Shown here piece by piece: positions 1 through 13,700 of a DNA stretch of 64,000 nucleotides. The stretch comes from Nymphaea colorata (lineage: Eukaryota; Streptophyta; Magnoliopsida; Nymphaeales; Nymphaeaceae), in contig NC_045138.2 in NCBI RefSeq assembly GCF_008831285.2, positions 9,889,205 to 9,953,204 on the forward strand. Reading direction: 5' to 3'. Each line of letters opens with the position of its first letter. The first letter of the stretch is position 1. The translations under genes were made by a program, and so were the position numbers. The notes beneath the pieces are model-generated. The model was given only the letters and a program-made list of their open reading frames with translations. It did no database searches and had not been told where the DNA came from.

Positions 1-49
1 TTCTTCTTCTCCCTCTACTCTACCACTCTAAACAACATGGTATTAGAGT
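1..49 (+). repeat. End of copia-1 5' LTR (1-37) and primer binding site (38-49)
   Basis: Bases 1-37 match the last bases of the LTR at 5081-5304, with a few differences in the pyrimidine-rich part, and end in CA. The next 12 bases, TGGTATTAGAGT, differ from the standard initiator methionyl-tRNA site by two C-to-T type changes, consistent with decay at methylated cytosines. The start of this LTR is left of the window. Confidence 0.85.
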
Positions 50-857
50 GTGTTCCTTCTTGGGACTGACCTGCTTCCCTTCATCCCCATCTCCACTCCT
101 TTTTTCAATACCCATCGTCTTCCCATTCTTCTATTCTACTTACTATTTTGAGCACAACAGTTGGGTCATGTTTGTTGGGCCCGATCTAGGGTTTTGTCAA
201 AAAAAAAGTCAAAACCCTAGATCGATGCCTCGTTGAAGTTGATGTGGCAGCAGTATAGTTAAGTGGTCTTCAAGATGGATGAACGTCAAAATACGTCACT
301 CAAGCAGTATGGTTTACATTTCTGTTGAGGCTGCAGTTTACAAGTCTGCAAGAGCAGCAAAGATATATTGGTCTGGTATGATTTCTTTTAAGTTGATGCT
401 GTCGACCAAATCTGGTAAATTTTTTTTAAGTACCCTACTGTTGGACCAAATTTCCTTATACCTGGGTGCTGATTACTCAAGTCTGTTGCAACATTGCAAA
501 ACTGTATATCAGTTTTCAGTTAGTTGGCATCCGAGTATTTGACGTCCATCATTTTTTCTTGTCAATCTATGGTGGCTGCTTGGTAGAAGAGGACTTTATT
601 TGCAATACAACAGAAGCTTAGTCTGTCGTTGAGAGTTTTCCATCCATTATTCTACAATATGTTGTGTGTTGATAGTTACAAATATTTTTTTTTTTTGCCA
701 TGTGGTGATAGTATTACTATAGCATGGGTTTGTTGTGGGGTTGCAGAAACAGTGACTGCAAGGATATTCTTCCTTGTTGGAGATTAATTTGATATTTTAT
801 TAGTCAATATTCAGTCTGCCATGGACTTTCATATTCTCCTATTTTCGAGGTTTTATC

Positions 858-3800
858 ATGGCTACTAGTAAATCTTTACAACATGACAGAACTGAACCTA
901 GAAATGAGCAAACAGAGGCTGGTGTTGAGTACAAAGCCTTCTCAAATCCCTTTTCTTTTGGATCTACTATCAAACTTGATGGAGCCAACTACTATGTATG
1001 TTCTAGAACCTTCATGTTGTTAGTCGTTGGACATGGGAAGAAATATATATTGGAGGAAGATGTACCAGTTGAAAAGATTGGTAAATACGCATGGTAGGAG
1101 GAAGAAAACAGTATAATCAATGCTTGGCTTATGAATAGCACTCAACCTCACATTGTTAGAGAGTTTTGTTATTATAATACAACTAAAGATATGTGGAATT
1201 CTTTCTAGCAGATGTACTCTCATGACAAGAACATCAGCAAAATTTTACAGGTTCAGCAAGAATTGTTACAAATGCGGCAAGGTGACATGGATTTAACTGA
1301 ATACTTTACAAAGTTGAAGTTCACTTATGAAAAGATGAATTCCTTAAAAACACCCAGTAAGTATTGTCTCAAATTTCACATGGAGCAAATAATTGTTGTT
1401 AAATTTCTTGTTAGACTATCATTGGATTATTCTACAGCCAAGACTCAAATGCTTATAGGACCAGATTTTTTTGATTTTTCTGATCTTGATGAGGCTTTTA
1501 ACTACTCTTCCTCTATCCTCAAACAACTCACAACCATCTACTCTTGCCTCATTTGGAGGAGGATGAAGTGGACTATACTCTTCCCGTGGTAGGGGAAGAG
1601 GCCGAGGTCCAGGAGGACGTGGAAGACTTCAATGCACATATTATGGTCGTCTTGGTCACTTAGAGGATAGGTGCTGGAACAAAGTCGGTAAACCTAACTC
1701 ATCCACATCGTCTACTGTGACATCATCATCCACTTCTGCTCCAAACACACAATCTATCAGTATAGTTCCTAAGGCGAAACCCACAGTTGCTTCTGTAGAT
1801 GCTACATCTCTTAGTCTAAGTTTGGCCGAACTTGATTTAATTATGGAGCATCGATCAAATACTACACCTTATACTATATTTGCATCCACAGATATCACAA
1901 ATTCAGCATATTCTGCAAGTAAAACCTCTTCTAATGGTTGTTGGACAATTGATTCTGGAGCATCTAAACACTTTTGTGGAGATACTAGTATTTCAAACCT
2001 ACAGAAATTTAATCTCTTACAGTATGTTTGATTGGTAGATGGAATGTTATCTCCGGTAGAAGGGCATGGAGATGTTCATCTCTCTCCATCTTTTCATGTT
2101 CATGATGTGCTATATACTCTTGAATTCTCAAAGAATTTGTTATCTGTAAGCAAACTAACTAAAGAGATGAATTGCTGAGTCATTTTTTACTCGGGTACTT
2201 ATGTATTTCAGGACCTATCGACTGGGAGGAAGATTGGTGGAAGTCATGAAAGAGATGGAATCTACTTCTTGGATGCATCTATTAAGGAGGCATCATTCTT
2301 AGTTGATTCATCTTCAAGTGTGTTCTATTGGCATCTCAGATTGTGTCATTCATCTTTTCCTAAACTACGGTTGCTATGTCCTCAGATTTCTTCCACAACT
2401 TCTATTTTTTTAAGCTTGTCAACTAGGCAGGCATAGTCATACTTCATTTCCATCAAGTCAAAGTCATTCTAGCCAAAATCTATTTGATTTAGTTCATGTT
2501 GATGTTTGGGGGCCTAGTCGGGTTCCAAGTCGATTGTCGTTTCGTTACTATATGTCCATTGTTGATGATTTCTCTCGTGTCACTTGGGTTTTTTTTATGA
2601 AAGACAGAACTGAAGCTCCTTGTATCTTGAAATCTTTTATATTGGAAATAAAAACTCAAATTAGTTCTTGTATCAAGGTTGTTCGCGCTGACAATACTCT
2701 CGAGTTCAAATCTACTTCTCTACTTGAATTCTATAAATCTCATGATATTGTGATACATTTTACGTGCCCTCATACATCTCAACAAAATGGTGCAGTTGAA
2801 AGAAAACATCGCCATTTGTTGGATGTAGCCCGCACGATCATAATTCATTCTCATATGCCTTCCAAATTTTGGGAAGATGCAATCCTGATCGCATGTTACC
2901 TAATAAATAGAATGTCATCCTCTTCCATAGACAACAAGATTCCAATTCAAATTCTCTACCTAAACAAGGCTTTGTTCTCTTTGCCTCCACATATATTTGG
3001 ATGCAAATGCTTTGTACATAAACTTGGACCTAATCGAGATAAATTAGCTGCACAAGCAAGTAAATGTGTATTTGTGGAATACTCTAGAAATAAAAAATGA
3101 TATTGATGCCTTGATCCTATATCTAATCGAGAGTTTGTTAGTGCCGATGTAATCTTTCTCTAGTCTTCTCCATCTTTCCTGCAAGCCCCTCATATCCACA
3201 GTCTAAGATGCCCCTTTTGTTCCACTTCTAATTCCTCTTGTTCCACTTGAGTCTCTTCCTTTTTTATCATCACCCACCTCTCCCAATCCCTCCATTCCAT
3301 GGTTTAAAGATCATCCTCTCACATATTCAAGAAGAAATCCATCATCTAATGACCCTACACCATCTTACTCTTGGGATGTAAGTAGTTCTGAATTACATGA
3401 CATGTTTGAGTATTTCCTTGATGCATCTCATCCTGATGAACTATCAATTGCTTTGCGTAAAGGGATCAGACAATGCACAATTCATCCTCTTTCTAAATTT
3501 GTTAGTACAACTCAGTTGGGAGATCATATGTGCAAATTTATTGATGTCTTGTCAGCTACTTCCTTTCCTATTTCACATAAACAAGTTATGTTGGACTCTA
3601 AGTGGTACCAAACAATGAAGGAGGAGATTGATTCTTTAATATTATGCCACACTTGAGAACTTGTTGAACCTCCTTCTGGGGCAGATATTGTCAGCTCGAA
3701 ATGGGTATTTACTATCAAGAATAACTCAAATGGTACCGTTGAGCGATACAAGGCATGATTGGTAGCAAAAGGGTACATACAAACATATGGTATTGACTTC

Positions 3801-5086
3801 TTTGAAACTTTCTCTTCTGTTGCACGTCTAGGTATTATACGACTTATTATATCTGTTGCAGTTCATTATGGATGGAATATGTACCAACTTGATGTTAAAA
3901 ATATTTTTTTGTATGGGGATCTATCTAAAGTAGTATATATGCAGCAACCGTCGGGCTTTGAGAAACAGGGGGAGTGTACCAAGGTATGTTTGTAAAAGAA
4001 GACTATATATGGTTTGAAACAGAGTCTCAGAGCATGGTTTTAGAAGTTGTGTAGTGTTGTGTCTAAGTTTGGGTTTTATAGATCTCCTTTAGATCATTCA
4101 TTGTTCATAAAAAGACCTCAAGAGGTATGGTTGTTATGGTGATATATGTGGATGACATTATTTTAACTGATGACAGTGAATAAGAAATATAAGACACAAA
4201 GAAGTATCTCCAATAGCACTTTGTTACTAAAGATCTTGGCGCTCTACGTTACTTCTTGGGGATAGAAGTAGAAAGAAGTAAAGAAGGTCTAGTCCTTTCT
4301 CAAAGAAAATATGTTCTTAATTTGCTACAAGAGATAAAAATGACTGGAACTAAACCAGCATCTATTCCTATGAATTCTCGTATTCACTTATATGATGATA
4401 AGTCTGAACCTGTTAATAGCAAATCATATCAGTCTCTGATTAGAAAGCTACTATATGTAACCATTACTAGACCTAATATATCCTTTGTTGTGGGAAAACT
4501 AAGCCAGTTTATGGATAAGCCAAAAAAAGCTCATTGTGATGCAGCTATGCTATTATTGAAATTTCTAAAAGGTTCTCCTAGAAAGGATCTATTATTTAGA
4601 AGAAGTTCTTCACTTCAGATAGAAGCTTATTTTGATGCAGATTATGTAGGCTCTATTGATGACAGAAAGTCCACAAGAATTTGTATCTTTGTTGGTGGTA
4701 ACTTAGTCTCTTGGAGAAGTAAAAAGCAAGCTGTTGTTGCTCGGTCAAGTGCAGAGTCAGAATACCGAGCCATGGCCCAAATTGCCACTGAAATCACTTG
4801 GGTGAGAGTCATGCTAGAAGGTCTTGGAATATAGACCGAATTGCCTATAAAAATGCAATGTGATAATAAAGTGGCTACTTATATAGCAAATAATCCAGTT
4901 TTTTACAAACGGACCAAGCATATTGAAGTTGATTGTCATTATATTAGAGACTTGGTTCAAGCAAGAATTATTTCTATTGAATATATTGCTTCAGAAGATG
5001 AAACTGCAGATATACTTACCAAAGCTCTTCCTATATCTGATTTCATGAAATATTGTAATAAGCTGAAGCTTGAGGGGGAGTGTTGA
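858..5086 (+). pseudogene. Broken copia gag-pol polyprotein of copia-1
   Basis: The ATG at 858 opens a gag frame (MATSKS...) with the copia phrase IKLDGANYYVCSR. It stops at 1095-1097 and resumes in frames from 1212. A zinc-knuckle remnant lies near 1630, where the second cysteine is tyrosine (CTYYGRLGHLEDRC). The protease site WTIDSGASKHF is near 1942. The integrase core is at 2534-3100, with VDDFSRVTWVFF and a PHTSQQNGAVERKHRH block. RT begins near 3690 (SSKWVFTIKNNSNGTVERYKA, then a stop), and the YVDD box near 4145 is out of frame. RNase H is at 4256-5086 (DADYVGSIDDRKSTR, KHIEVDCHYIRD) and the stop codon falls inside the start of the 3' LTR. At least eight stops or frameshifts make it non-functional. 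Confidence 0.9.
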
Positions 5087-5304
5087 AAAAACTTACTAGT
5101 TTTGCATCTGAGGTTTTCTGTATTTTGAAATTTTAGTATTTTGTAGCTTTCTAAATTTTAAAGTTTTGTTGGACTCTTTATGTAAAAGGCTTAAACATAA
5201 CCCTAATTATTGTTCAAATGAACCATCAATAGAAAATCTGCTTCTTACTCTCTTTCTTCCTCACGTTTTCTTCTTCTCCCTTTTCTCTACCTCTCTAAAC
5301 AACA
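5081..5304 (+). repeat. 3' LTR of copia-1 (224 bp)
   Basis: It starts TGTTG right after the polypurine tract and ends CAACA, giving the usual short inverted ends TGTTG/CAACA. It matches the LTR end seen at 1-37. It contains an A/T-rich middle and a pyrimidine-rich tail typical of the R-U5 part of plant copia LTRs. Confidence 0.88.
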
Positions 5305-6845
5305 TTTATATATATTGATACCCTTTTAGAAGGATGATAAATTTTGAAATAGTGCATCTCAACTTAAAATTTCTGGATCCACTGCTGGACATGAGTGTAA
5401 GCTGTCTTGAAACGTCCATCATTCCATGAGAAATGTTGTTGCGGAGTCACCAAATATACCATAGGCAACATTGACAAAAATATTGGCAGAATATGTTTAG
5501 CAGCTAAGGGTTGGTGGCGTTATGCTCCAAGTCCACCAATGAAGGCCCTCTGTTATAGGCTAGCTGGTGCCATCACCTCGGCCCACGAGATTAGAAATCT
5601 CCCACCAGATGTTTTTTATTTCCTCCATGGATTGAAAAGGAGGTGTTTTTCGTCCTCTTCATCTGACTTGCACAAGTTGCAAAGGGAGGCTAAACTAAAC
5701 CCTGGTGCTTTAATATAGCATCAATCAGTAATATGTCCAAACTGCCAATATTGACTGTCCATTTGGCATGTAGAGCATTTAGATGGCTCCTCCCCGTAGT
5801 TCAAAATTTCCTTGTAATATGTTCTCCTCCCATAGAGTAGGATGAGTGATCGGAATACAAGGATGAGATGACCAAATGAGCTGGACATGGCCAAGAGGAT
5901 TAAGCCTTGGGAGTTCTATGCTGAACCCAATGGAGTCAAAAGAATTGTTTAATTTCCAAAACATTAGACTCCACCAACTCTTTAAACATTAGACCAATAG
6001 TCTCATTCACCAAAGCTGCTTTATTATTTTCCCTTGATCCCCCAACCCCAGCTGCCTTCTGGGTTAGGGAAATACAAGAAGCTCCACTTGATCAAGTGAT
6101 GTTGCTTAGAGGACCATTACTACCCCAAAGGAAGTGTTCTTAGTGGCTTTCAATATTTATGTTGACTATAACTGGAAGAACGAGATTCCTATAGAGAGGG
6201 ACACCATAACAAATTTCAAAATCACCAACACACAATTTGCGTTGAAGCACTCTAGGTACAACGCAAGAAGAGCGTCGCCAATGTCATCAGTGAAGATCGC
6301 ATTGCTGCTTTGTCTTTGATGATTTCTATCACATCGCTAATACTAGTGACAGTTTCCATCTCATCAAAAATAGTAGCGACACCATTATATTGTACCTGAG
6401 CTTATTAAACTTCAACTAACATTCCCACATAGGTATTAGTGTGAGCGATGTTTTTTCTTCACATCGGAGCTTCACACACATAACGACGGGAACAAGTAGC
6501 ATCACTACTTCACCTTCAAAAACTTCTATCGCATCATAGGTTGCTAAGTGCCAGCGACACTTTACCTTTGCATCATAGCTTGACGAACACAGTGAGTAAG
6601 TTATTCGATGGTGGACCTACTACATATATAGGGAAGAGCGAGAAAAAAAATTAATAAAAACAATTAGTAGAGATGAGATATAACATACATGCAATTGAGA
6701 GGAGATTTAGACTTAAGTGTGACATCAGATTAAGATGAAACTAGGTCCATGTGCACTAGATGAATGTGTAAGCCACACTGCGGATCCCATCTTAATGCTG
6801 AAAACATGGTGAACTGCTACTAGAAATTATTTCTAGCCTATGGAA
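5305..6845. other. Intergenic, no recognised gene
   Basis: One open frame at 5407-5718 (+, 103 codons, Cys- and Ser-rich patches, no family recognised) is close to what chance allows. The rest holds only short frames and no repeats or RNA signals that I can support. Confidence 0.5.
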
Positions 6846-9640
6846 TTAGTCGATGGTGTTGAATGGTATTTTAAAACGCAGTAAAAACCACTTTTGTTTT
6901 CTGAAGTCTCTTGAACTGATGCTCTGCCAAGAGACACTACTGTGGATGACTTTGATTACATCAAATAGGCGAGTTGAGTCTAGTATCTGTGCAGTCCATA
7001 TAGGAGAATAAAAGCATTCTTTCAGATGAAGGCATCTCAATGCCTGAATGAATGAATTAAATTGCAATCTGAGATCATATGGCAACTTCTTTCAAGCATG
7101 GATAAGGGGGGCAAAAATGTATCGACCATGTGATCAACATGCACTTGGTCTATCTAAAGCATCAACTCCTCAATTTACTCAATTTCTCCATCCTAGGGAA
7201 AATGATAAACAATTTCTGCATTAGTTTTTTGAAAATGCTCTGAAATTGATGTTGTTAAATTAACATCATGGACTATGAAATTAATATACTATTCCTCGAA
7301 TTGCTAAAAGCTTTACTTTCCCTATGACACCAACAAATATTACAGTCATAGTGATGGTTCATTTGATGACAATGAGGTCTAAATCATCATCAGCCATCTT
7401 TGCTGTAGTACATCAAGGGAGTAACTGCATGTGAGGTTTGGATGGGAAGATGAAGATTGTGGTTGTAGAAGTAGAAGTTTGAACATTAGCTGAATATTTC
7501 TTGGCGGCAACTGTAATCTATGGCAGTTGTTGTGGCCCTGACAATAATGGCACCATTGTAAATGTTATAACATACCACGAGGTAATTGTATTGCTTTGTG
7601 CTCCTGAGCACAAAAAACTAAGGGATTTCTCCAAGAAATAATAGATTTCTTGAATCGATGTTGCCTTGCTCTGTGTTTTAACAACAAATGGAAGGGAACA
7701 CCAAGTACTGTATAGGCTGAATAGTCCAAGAACATAACTAGCACTGCTTTTTCTACTTTTGCATTTGGTAGGTTTTGCTCTATAACAACTTCAGTTGACT
7801 CAATTAACTCCAACTTCCTTATTTGTCTGAATCATATTGTACCCATGCATATGTTTTGGGACTTCTTGAGACCAATGGTTGCAAAGACATGTTTGAACTC
7901 TTCACCTAGACAAAGAATAAGTTCAGATGAACTACGGTGACAGTTGCAATGAATTGGACTATGATAAGGTGTTGAAATATGCATTAAAATGTACTCTTCC
8001 TTCTCTTTGTCATCTCTCTCAATAGAGGTTGAGATAAGCACCAAGCTCCTTCACTTCCATTCATAGCAGTCACAATAAGGTTGTTTCTTTCATGCAGATT
8101 TATTGATTTATCAGAAGGTGACAAGTCCCTTTTTATTCTAGGAAGCACCAAAGGACTCAAATCCTACAAAACATCACAATGAACCATTGTGATAGCATCC
8201 TTCCCCTTTGTTTGCAAGTTGTGTACATGAACTTTCTTAGCCATATCTTCCAAGCTAATGAAACATATAACAGCACCGACCTTGGTCCCTTACACTCAAT
8301 GTCTAGCCTTTCGAACCATGTTTCACCTACAACTAAGAAAGGCCCAGAAATCAAGCTAAAAGATTGCTAAACTTTGTAAAGCTATTGTCTGTTGCTGATG
8401 TTGAAATAGCAAGAAGCTCAAAATGATGATTTTTTGAAGATAAGGACTCAATGTCTCTTATTGAAAGTGGAACCCATTTGGTGTCTATGAGGTTTATCTT
8501 CAACTCTCTGAAGCAGACCATGTGACCCTTAGGAATCATTGACACAAAAACTAGGAATTCTTCACTAACCAATGTTGGCCCAAAATAGCTCTAAATGATA
8601 TCAACAAAAGACTCGGGCTCTTCTATTTAGATTACCTTCTAACCAGCAAAAAGGAGACAAGAATCTCTTGTTGGGAAATATTTTAATGGAAGTGGATCAT
8701 CCATTGAAGTAGGGCACACAACATGAAACATATGCTAAATTATTGTCCAATTCTCGCCAACATTCATAGACGTTCAAGCTTCCCACTGTCACCTACAACA
8801 AGGAAAAAGAAAGAATCTAAAAGGAAGAAAATAAAGAAAGCCATGAGCTTCCCTAGTATGACATCACAAATTAATTGTGTCTACCTGTTTGTAAAGAATC
8901 TCATGCTTGGAGCATTAACAAATAGAATATTCTGTTTTTTAGTTATTGTTGTTAGTGATTGTTGGTCCACATAATGATGAAATTGGATGCAAGCTGGTTG
9001 AATTTCTAGCTGCTTAACTACTGAAATTGGCAAATGTAACATAAGCAATGGGGTCAAGAATGTGGCTACACCAGGCTTAAAAACTTGATCACGAAGAACT
9101 GTAGATGCCAAAAATACTGCATGCAATGGGCTAAGAGAGTCTGCCTTGAGGAAAAAGTGCGGGTTGTTAGTTAGGCTAACATCATGAGTAGGATTTGTTA
9201 TAAACAAGATGTCCACTTCTAAAATTCTAGGGATCTCCTCTTGTATATCTTTCACCTGCAAGAGGCTAGTTTTCAGGCATTATGAGAAGTGATGCCATTT
9301 CAAATGAATACTCAGCATAATGTTTGAGAAGATGAAGTTTTATTGATTATCCCCTCAAATAGCCAAGCTTTCCCAACATAAAGTCAACCAGCCCTCTTGC
9401 TTGTAGAGGCTTGCTGTTGACATCAAAGAGCTCTCAGCATTACCAAATTCCCCATAAGAAAATGATTCTTTAGCCTTTTGATAGCTAGAGTAAGAGGTAG
9501 TTCTATGAGCTTTTAGACTATTATGTAAATCAAAACTTTTTTCAATGAAGCAATAATTTCGTGTGAATTATCATGCACCTTTTCCTCAACAATAACATAG
9601 ACTAGATACTCAGAGTCAGGATTATTGCACATACATACTG
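6846..9640 (-). pseudogene. Unidentified host-like coding relic with intron-like gaps
   Basis: On the minus strand a chain of protein-like stretches runs from about 9640 down to 6850, in changing frames. The clearest are 9261-8881 (EIPRILEVDILFITNP..., about 126 codons), 8792-8640 (phrase YECWRELDNNLAYVSCC), 8572-8351 (EEFLVFVSMIPKGHMVC), 8354-7832 and 7813-7565. Between the first two lies a 92-base segment (8884-8793) with a GTAG start and a long pyrimidine tract ending TTGTAG, which looks like a spliced intron. However, the exon phases do not join without meeting a stop. I see no retroelement motif (no YxDD, zinc knuckle or integrase motif) and recognise no family. It is most likely a decayed copy of a spliced cellular gene. 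A diverged transposon coding region is the alternative. Confidence 0.35.
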
Positions 9641-11312
9641 CAAAGTTAAAATTTGAAACATTATAGAATTCAAATATTTAGATATATGGCATACATGACT
9701 TACAACTTTGCCACATATTTCTCTCTAGTCATCCATATATTTTGGCCCACATACCCAAACATAACAACATAATCTGGTTTCTCTCTAGTCTTATTGGCTC
9801 CAATAAATTTGTCATTTAGACATGGACAGGCAAGTGTTCATTGCGTTCTTCTTATTTTTGATGAGGATGTTCATTCTTCAAGAACATGCAATACTTTATT
9901 TAAAAGGAAACACTATAAAATATTAATCAATAAGTTTATACAATTCATGCTAACAGCAAGGACATAACTAGAAAAACTAAGGGTGCAAATGGACACAACA
10001 TGTGTATCATAGTTCCTTCTTTTTCTACATGTGCATGACAACAACATCTTGTGACAACCTATTATCACCCCAAATTTTTCCAAAAGACTATTTTCCATTT
10101 TACTCAAACAAGATTCTCAATTAATTTGACCATTTTTACAATGATTTGGATCTAATTTTGGACCTAAGCCCAAGCTCAGCTCAAAATAGACTTCAATATC
10201 CATACCCAAGTCCAATTCACTTCCACTCAATCCAAAATGGATCCCTACGCCTATATTTGAGTCCAAATGCAATTTGGATTCAAATGTAAGTCTGAGATCT
10301 AAAATACACACCTTGATCAGAAATACGAAGCCGAAGTTAGAGGCTGAATCCTACGAACAAAATTAAGTCCATACTAAGAAATGGACCCATAAAGCCACTC
10401 TCAGATCCAAATTAGATCCAAAACTAAAGTTTGAATCCACATCAAGAATTTCAACTCAAAATCCAAAGTCGATACCAAAATAACAAATTTCGATACTATC
10501 AAGTGCCGCGCATGCATGTACAGACCTTCCCTTTGTTTTGCATCTCAATTTTGTGCCAAAAATAAGCTTTGAGCCTAAACTACTCGTCCAATCCTTGATC
10601 TGAGCCTCGGGCGTCGACTAGAACACATTGGCAACCAAGCAAACCCGATCTGGATCTAAAATGAGCCTAGAATCACACAAAATGAAGTTGGAATTTGTAA
10701 CAAAATACCATTTTCCCCTTTAAACTGTGTTTTTTAAAAATAATTTTTATGTTTTTTTATGTGTGGAACTCAAATCCAACTCTCTCTAAGAAACTCAGCT
10801 AAATAGCCCCGTTCTATGATCTCAATCTGTATTACTTGAATGCTCTTTTCATACTTGTATTGTACTTGCTTTTCGTGAATTTCTTAGGCCTTTCGGGTAT
10901 GCCACGTTGCATTCCAGATTATCTGGATGCTTACATAGGGAATCAAACCAGCATCGTTAGCTTGGAAGGCTAGGGTTTATAGTCGACATCGGTGATGCTA
11001 TATTCATTCAGAATAGGAGCAGAGGGGTAGAATGAGAAGGATCAGCATGTTGCTGTAGCATGAACCATATAGATAAGACAGGTGGTATTTCCATGAGTTG
11101 GTAGTAATGGAAGGAAAATGTTTATTTAATAATATGATGGTGAGTAAGGGTTGCCCCTGTCTAGTAAGGGCCCTTTCTTTTTTGGCGAGATTCCCTTTGA
11201 GAGACATCTAAGTTCTGTTTGCTTCCCTTCTATCCCTCAAGGATTCATTTATCAACAGATTTTTTATCTTCCATTTCTGAAACGGTAAAAAAAAAGTACC
11301 TCCCCCACCCCG

Positions 11313-11332
11313 CCCCCCCCCCCCCCCCCCCC
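11313..11332. repeat. Poly-C tract of 20 bases
   Basis: Twenty uninterrupted C follow CACCCCG; on the minus strand this is a G20 run that can fold into a G-quadruplex. The length is easily altered by sequencing or replication slippage. Confidence 0.95.
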
Positions 11333-13030
11333 AACCAAAAAAATCATAGTGGACCTCTCCTTGTGATCAAGATGCCATAGCTCACTTCGACATTTCCCAT
11401 TTCCCATTGCAAAGAGACCAAGGATTGGTGGTTGCAGAAGAGACGGAGAGACTGATCTTGATTGAAGCATATATGAGCAGGTTCCTTCGATGGTTCTCTT
11501 TGGAGGCCAAGGAGGCAAAAGCCACCCCTTATTGGTCCAAAACTAATCAATGAGGGGGCATTTTGCACCCCCCTCGCACATGCTCAGCGTGTTGCCCAGC
11601 ATGCTGCCTGTCGCCTGCGCAGGCCCCCTTTTTTTTTGTAAAAAACACCCCCTTGAGGACAGTTTTAGTCTAATGGGTGAACATTAGCCCTGCCTACACC
11701 CCCAAAGGGGTGTTTGTGAGCTAAGGGCCGATCCCATGGTCAAGGCCTATTTTTAAAAAAAATTGAAATAATTCAAAACTATTAGGAATTCACATGAAAA
11801 TATTGTTAAATTCAAAAAAAATAAATTTTGAGTTTTTGCTCCAAAGCTTCCTATAAATTCCCTCAAAATCTTTTCTCTTGGGCATGAGCTAACCCTTGGG
11901 AAACTTCTAGTACTTTCTCATTTGCAAACTTAGAGTTTTTCTTTGTCTGTCTCTCTATTTCTCTCCTCTTCTCTTCTTCTTTCCCAACCTTAGGAGCAAG
12001 CTTTTCCAACTTCCAATCTTCAAGAAAGTACAAGGAGGATTCTCGGAGAGGCATCTTCAACACCTTGGAGCTCCATTCAATGAAGTTTTATGATAATCCG
12101 AAGTAGGAGACTCACTTTCTAAAATCATTCTCAGTAGAGATATGTAATCAATATCACAATCATTTTTTTTTCTTTCTTTATCCATTCTTCATCTTTCATG
12201 GTCGTACAAGAAAAATCTCAAAATCTCTTCTTCGGAGTCAAGAGACATTTTTGAGTGCACTGAGATCATGAGAAGGTGAAATAAGATATCATTCTAGGAT
12301 CAAAATGTGTTTCTCTCTCCTTTTGAATGTATGCTTTGTGTTGAGATGTTGTTCATGCATAGTTTATTGATTTTTCATATTTATATACGAATGAATGGTA
12401 AGAGTAAGTGCTTGGATTGGAATTTTTTTATTATTATACTGATTTTTAAGGTTGAGATTTGTCCAACCCGAGAAAACCCCTTACAAATGTGTACATGTTA
12501 GAGTGCATCTTTATGACATTCTCATGTCTAGCATTTCTTTTAATCACACGGTTAGGGATCCTAAAGAGAAATTTCTTATGTTATTAGCTTTTCATTTCGT
12601 GTGAAACAATTTTCTTGTAATAGATGAAATAATTATTGTTTTATGCTTATATAAAAAAAATATTTGGAATAATGTTTTTAAAATAATTTAAAAAATAAAA
12701 ACCCTCTTCAATGAGGCCTTGAAGACTTAGCCTAGGCTCTTGCATGAGCTTAATTTCCTCTCTAGCCTACATAGAAAAATCTAAGTTGAAAATGCTCTCA
12801 CTTATCTCTTAATTTTCATATTTGTATATGCGTATATACATGTTATATACATATACATGTACATGAATATCTCTCTTTACCTTTCTCTCTTTATGATTTA
12901 ACATATTCTTTTATAAATTTTCATATACATATATGTATAAATAAGTATATATGTGTATTCTACTTTTTCTTTTAGAATCTTCTCTTTCTCTCCAAGTTAA
13001 TACCTCCTTTTTAAATTTTAATGTACGTAG

Positions 13031-13078
<48 letters not shown>

Positions 13079-13108
13079 CTAGCTCTCTCTCTAAAATCTT
13101 CTTCTTCT

Positions 13109-13135
<27 letters not shown>
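13031..13135. repeat. Compound microsatellite (AC)n (TA)n (CT)n
   Basis: An AC run (13031-13057) passes directly into a TA run (to 13078). A short spacer with CTT repeats follows, and then a CT run (about 13110-13135). Confidence 0.95.
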
Positions 13136-13139
<4 letters not shown>

Positions 13140-13700
13140 CTCCCTATTCCTTTTGGCTTAAAATATTTTCTTTCTTTCGAATATTTCTTTCATGAGATCT
13201 AAGATTTTAATTTTCATTTATTGGCTTCATTAAGACCAAAGCACAAGTAATGACTCAATATTAGAATCATGTTTGATGGTCTACAATCTCATTTTTTACT
13301 TTTTTTTTCCCTCTTCATGAAAATATTTAGAATAAGTATGTAAATAACTATAGATGTATGTGAATAATTTTACTTTCAATCACATAAAATCAATGCATTC
13401 ATGCATTCGCATGCATTTGTAGAATTCACGAATGATCACAAGTAAAATTAGATGAAGCCTAGTTAAGTAGTAGCTGAACTATAGCAAAATCTTAAACAGA
13501 CTAAAGTTCTTAAGAGAACACTAAATCGATTTCAAAAAAAAATCTTTAAAATACCCATATTATCTTCCAAAGATTTCCATATGATATTTGCAAAGTTTTC
13601 TCTATTTAAAAATCTCCCAAATCAAAATGGTGTATACTCTCAAATGATGCTTCAAAACTTTCCCATTTAAAAGTTAGAAACAAATTTTCAACATTATCTC

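Larger units (their letters stand above)
1..5304 (+). mobile_element. Degenerate Ty1/copia retrotransposon (copia-1), 5' LTR cut by window edge
   Basis: The element carries the copia order gag, protease, integrase, RT, RNase H. The window opens in the last 37 bases of its 5' LTR, which ends AACAACA. A primer binding site follows at 38-49 (TGGTATTAGAGT, matching the initiator-Met PBS TGGTATCAGAGC at 10 of 12 bases). A polypurine tract (TGAGGGGGAG) at 5071-5080 directly precedes the 3' LTR. The last bases of both LTRs agree closely (ttcttcttctccc...aaacaaca). The coding region holds many stops and frameshifts, so it cannot move on its own. The 5' target-site duplication lies outside the window; the 3' flank starts TTTAT. 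Confidence 0.9.
9641..13700. other. Intergenic A+T-rich sequence without genes
   Basis: Only short random frames are present. About 10130-10700 is rich in repeated short words of the kind ATCCAAAT/GATCCAAA, like a worn tandem or LTR-derived sequence. 11560-11740 is a locally GC-rich stretch with runs of C and T. Simple repeats are listed separately. Confidence 0.5.

Noticed and set aside
5407-5718. 103-codon frame (+) with KRPSFHEKCCCGV
   Set aside because: No recognisable domain, no splice or promoter support; kept only as a note in the intergenic entry.
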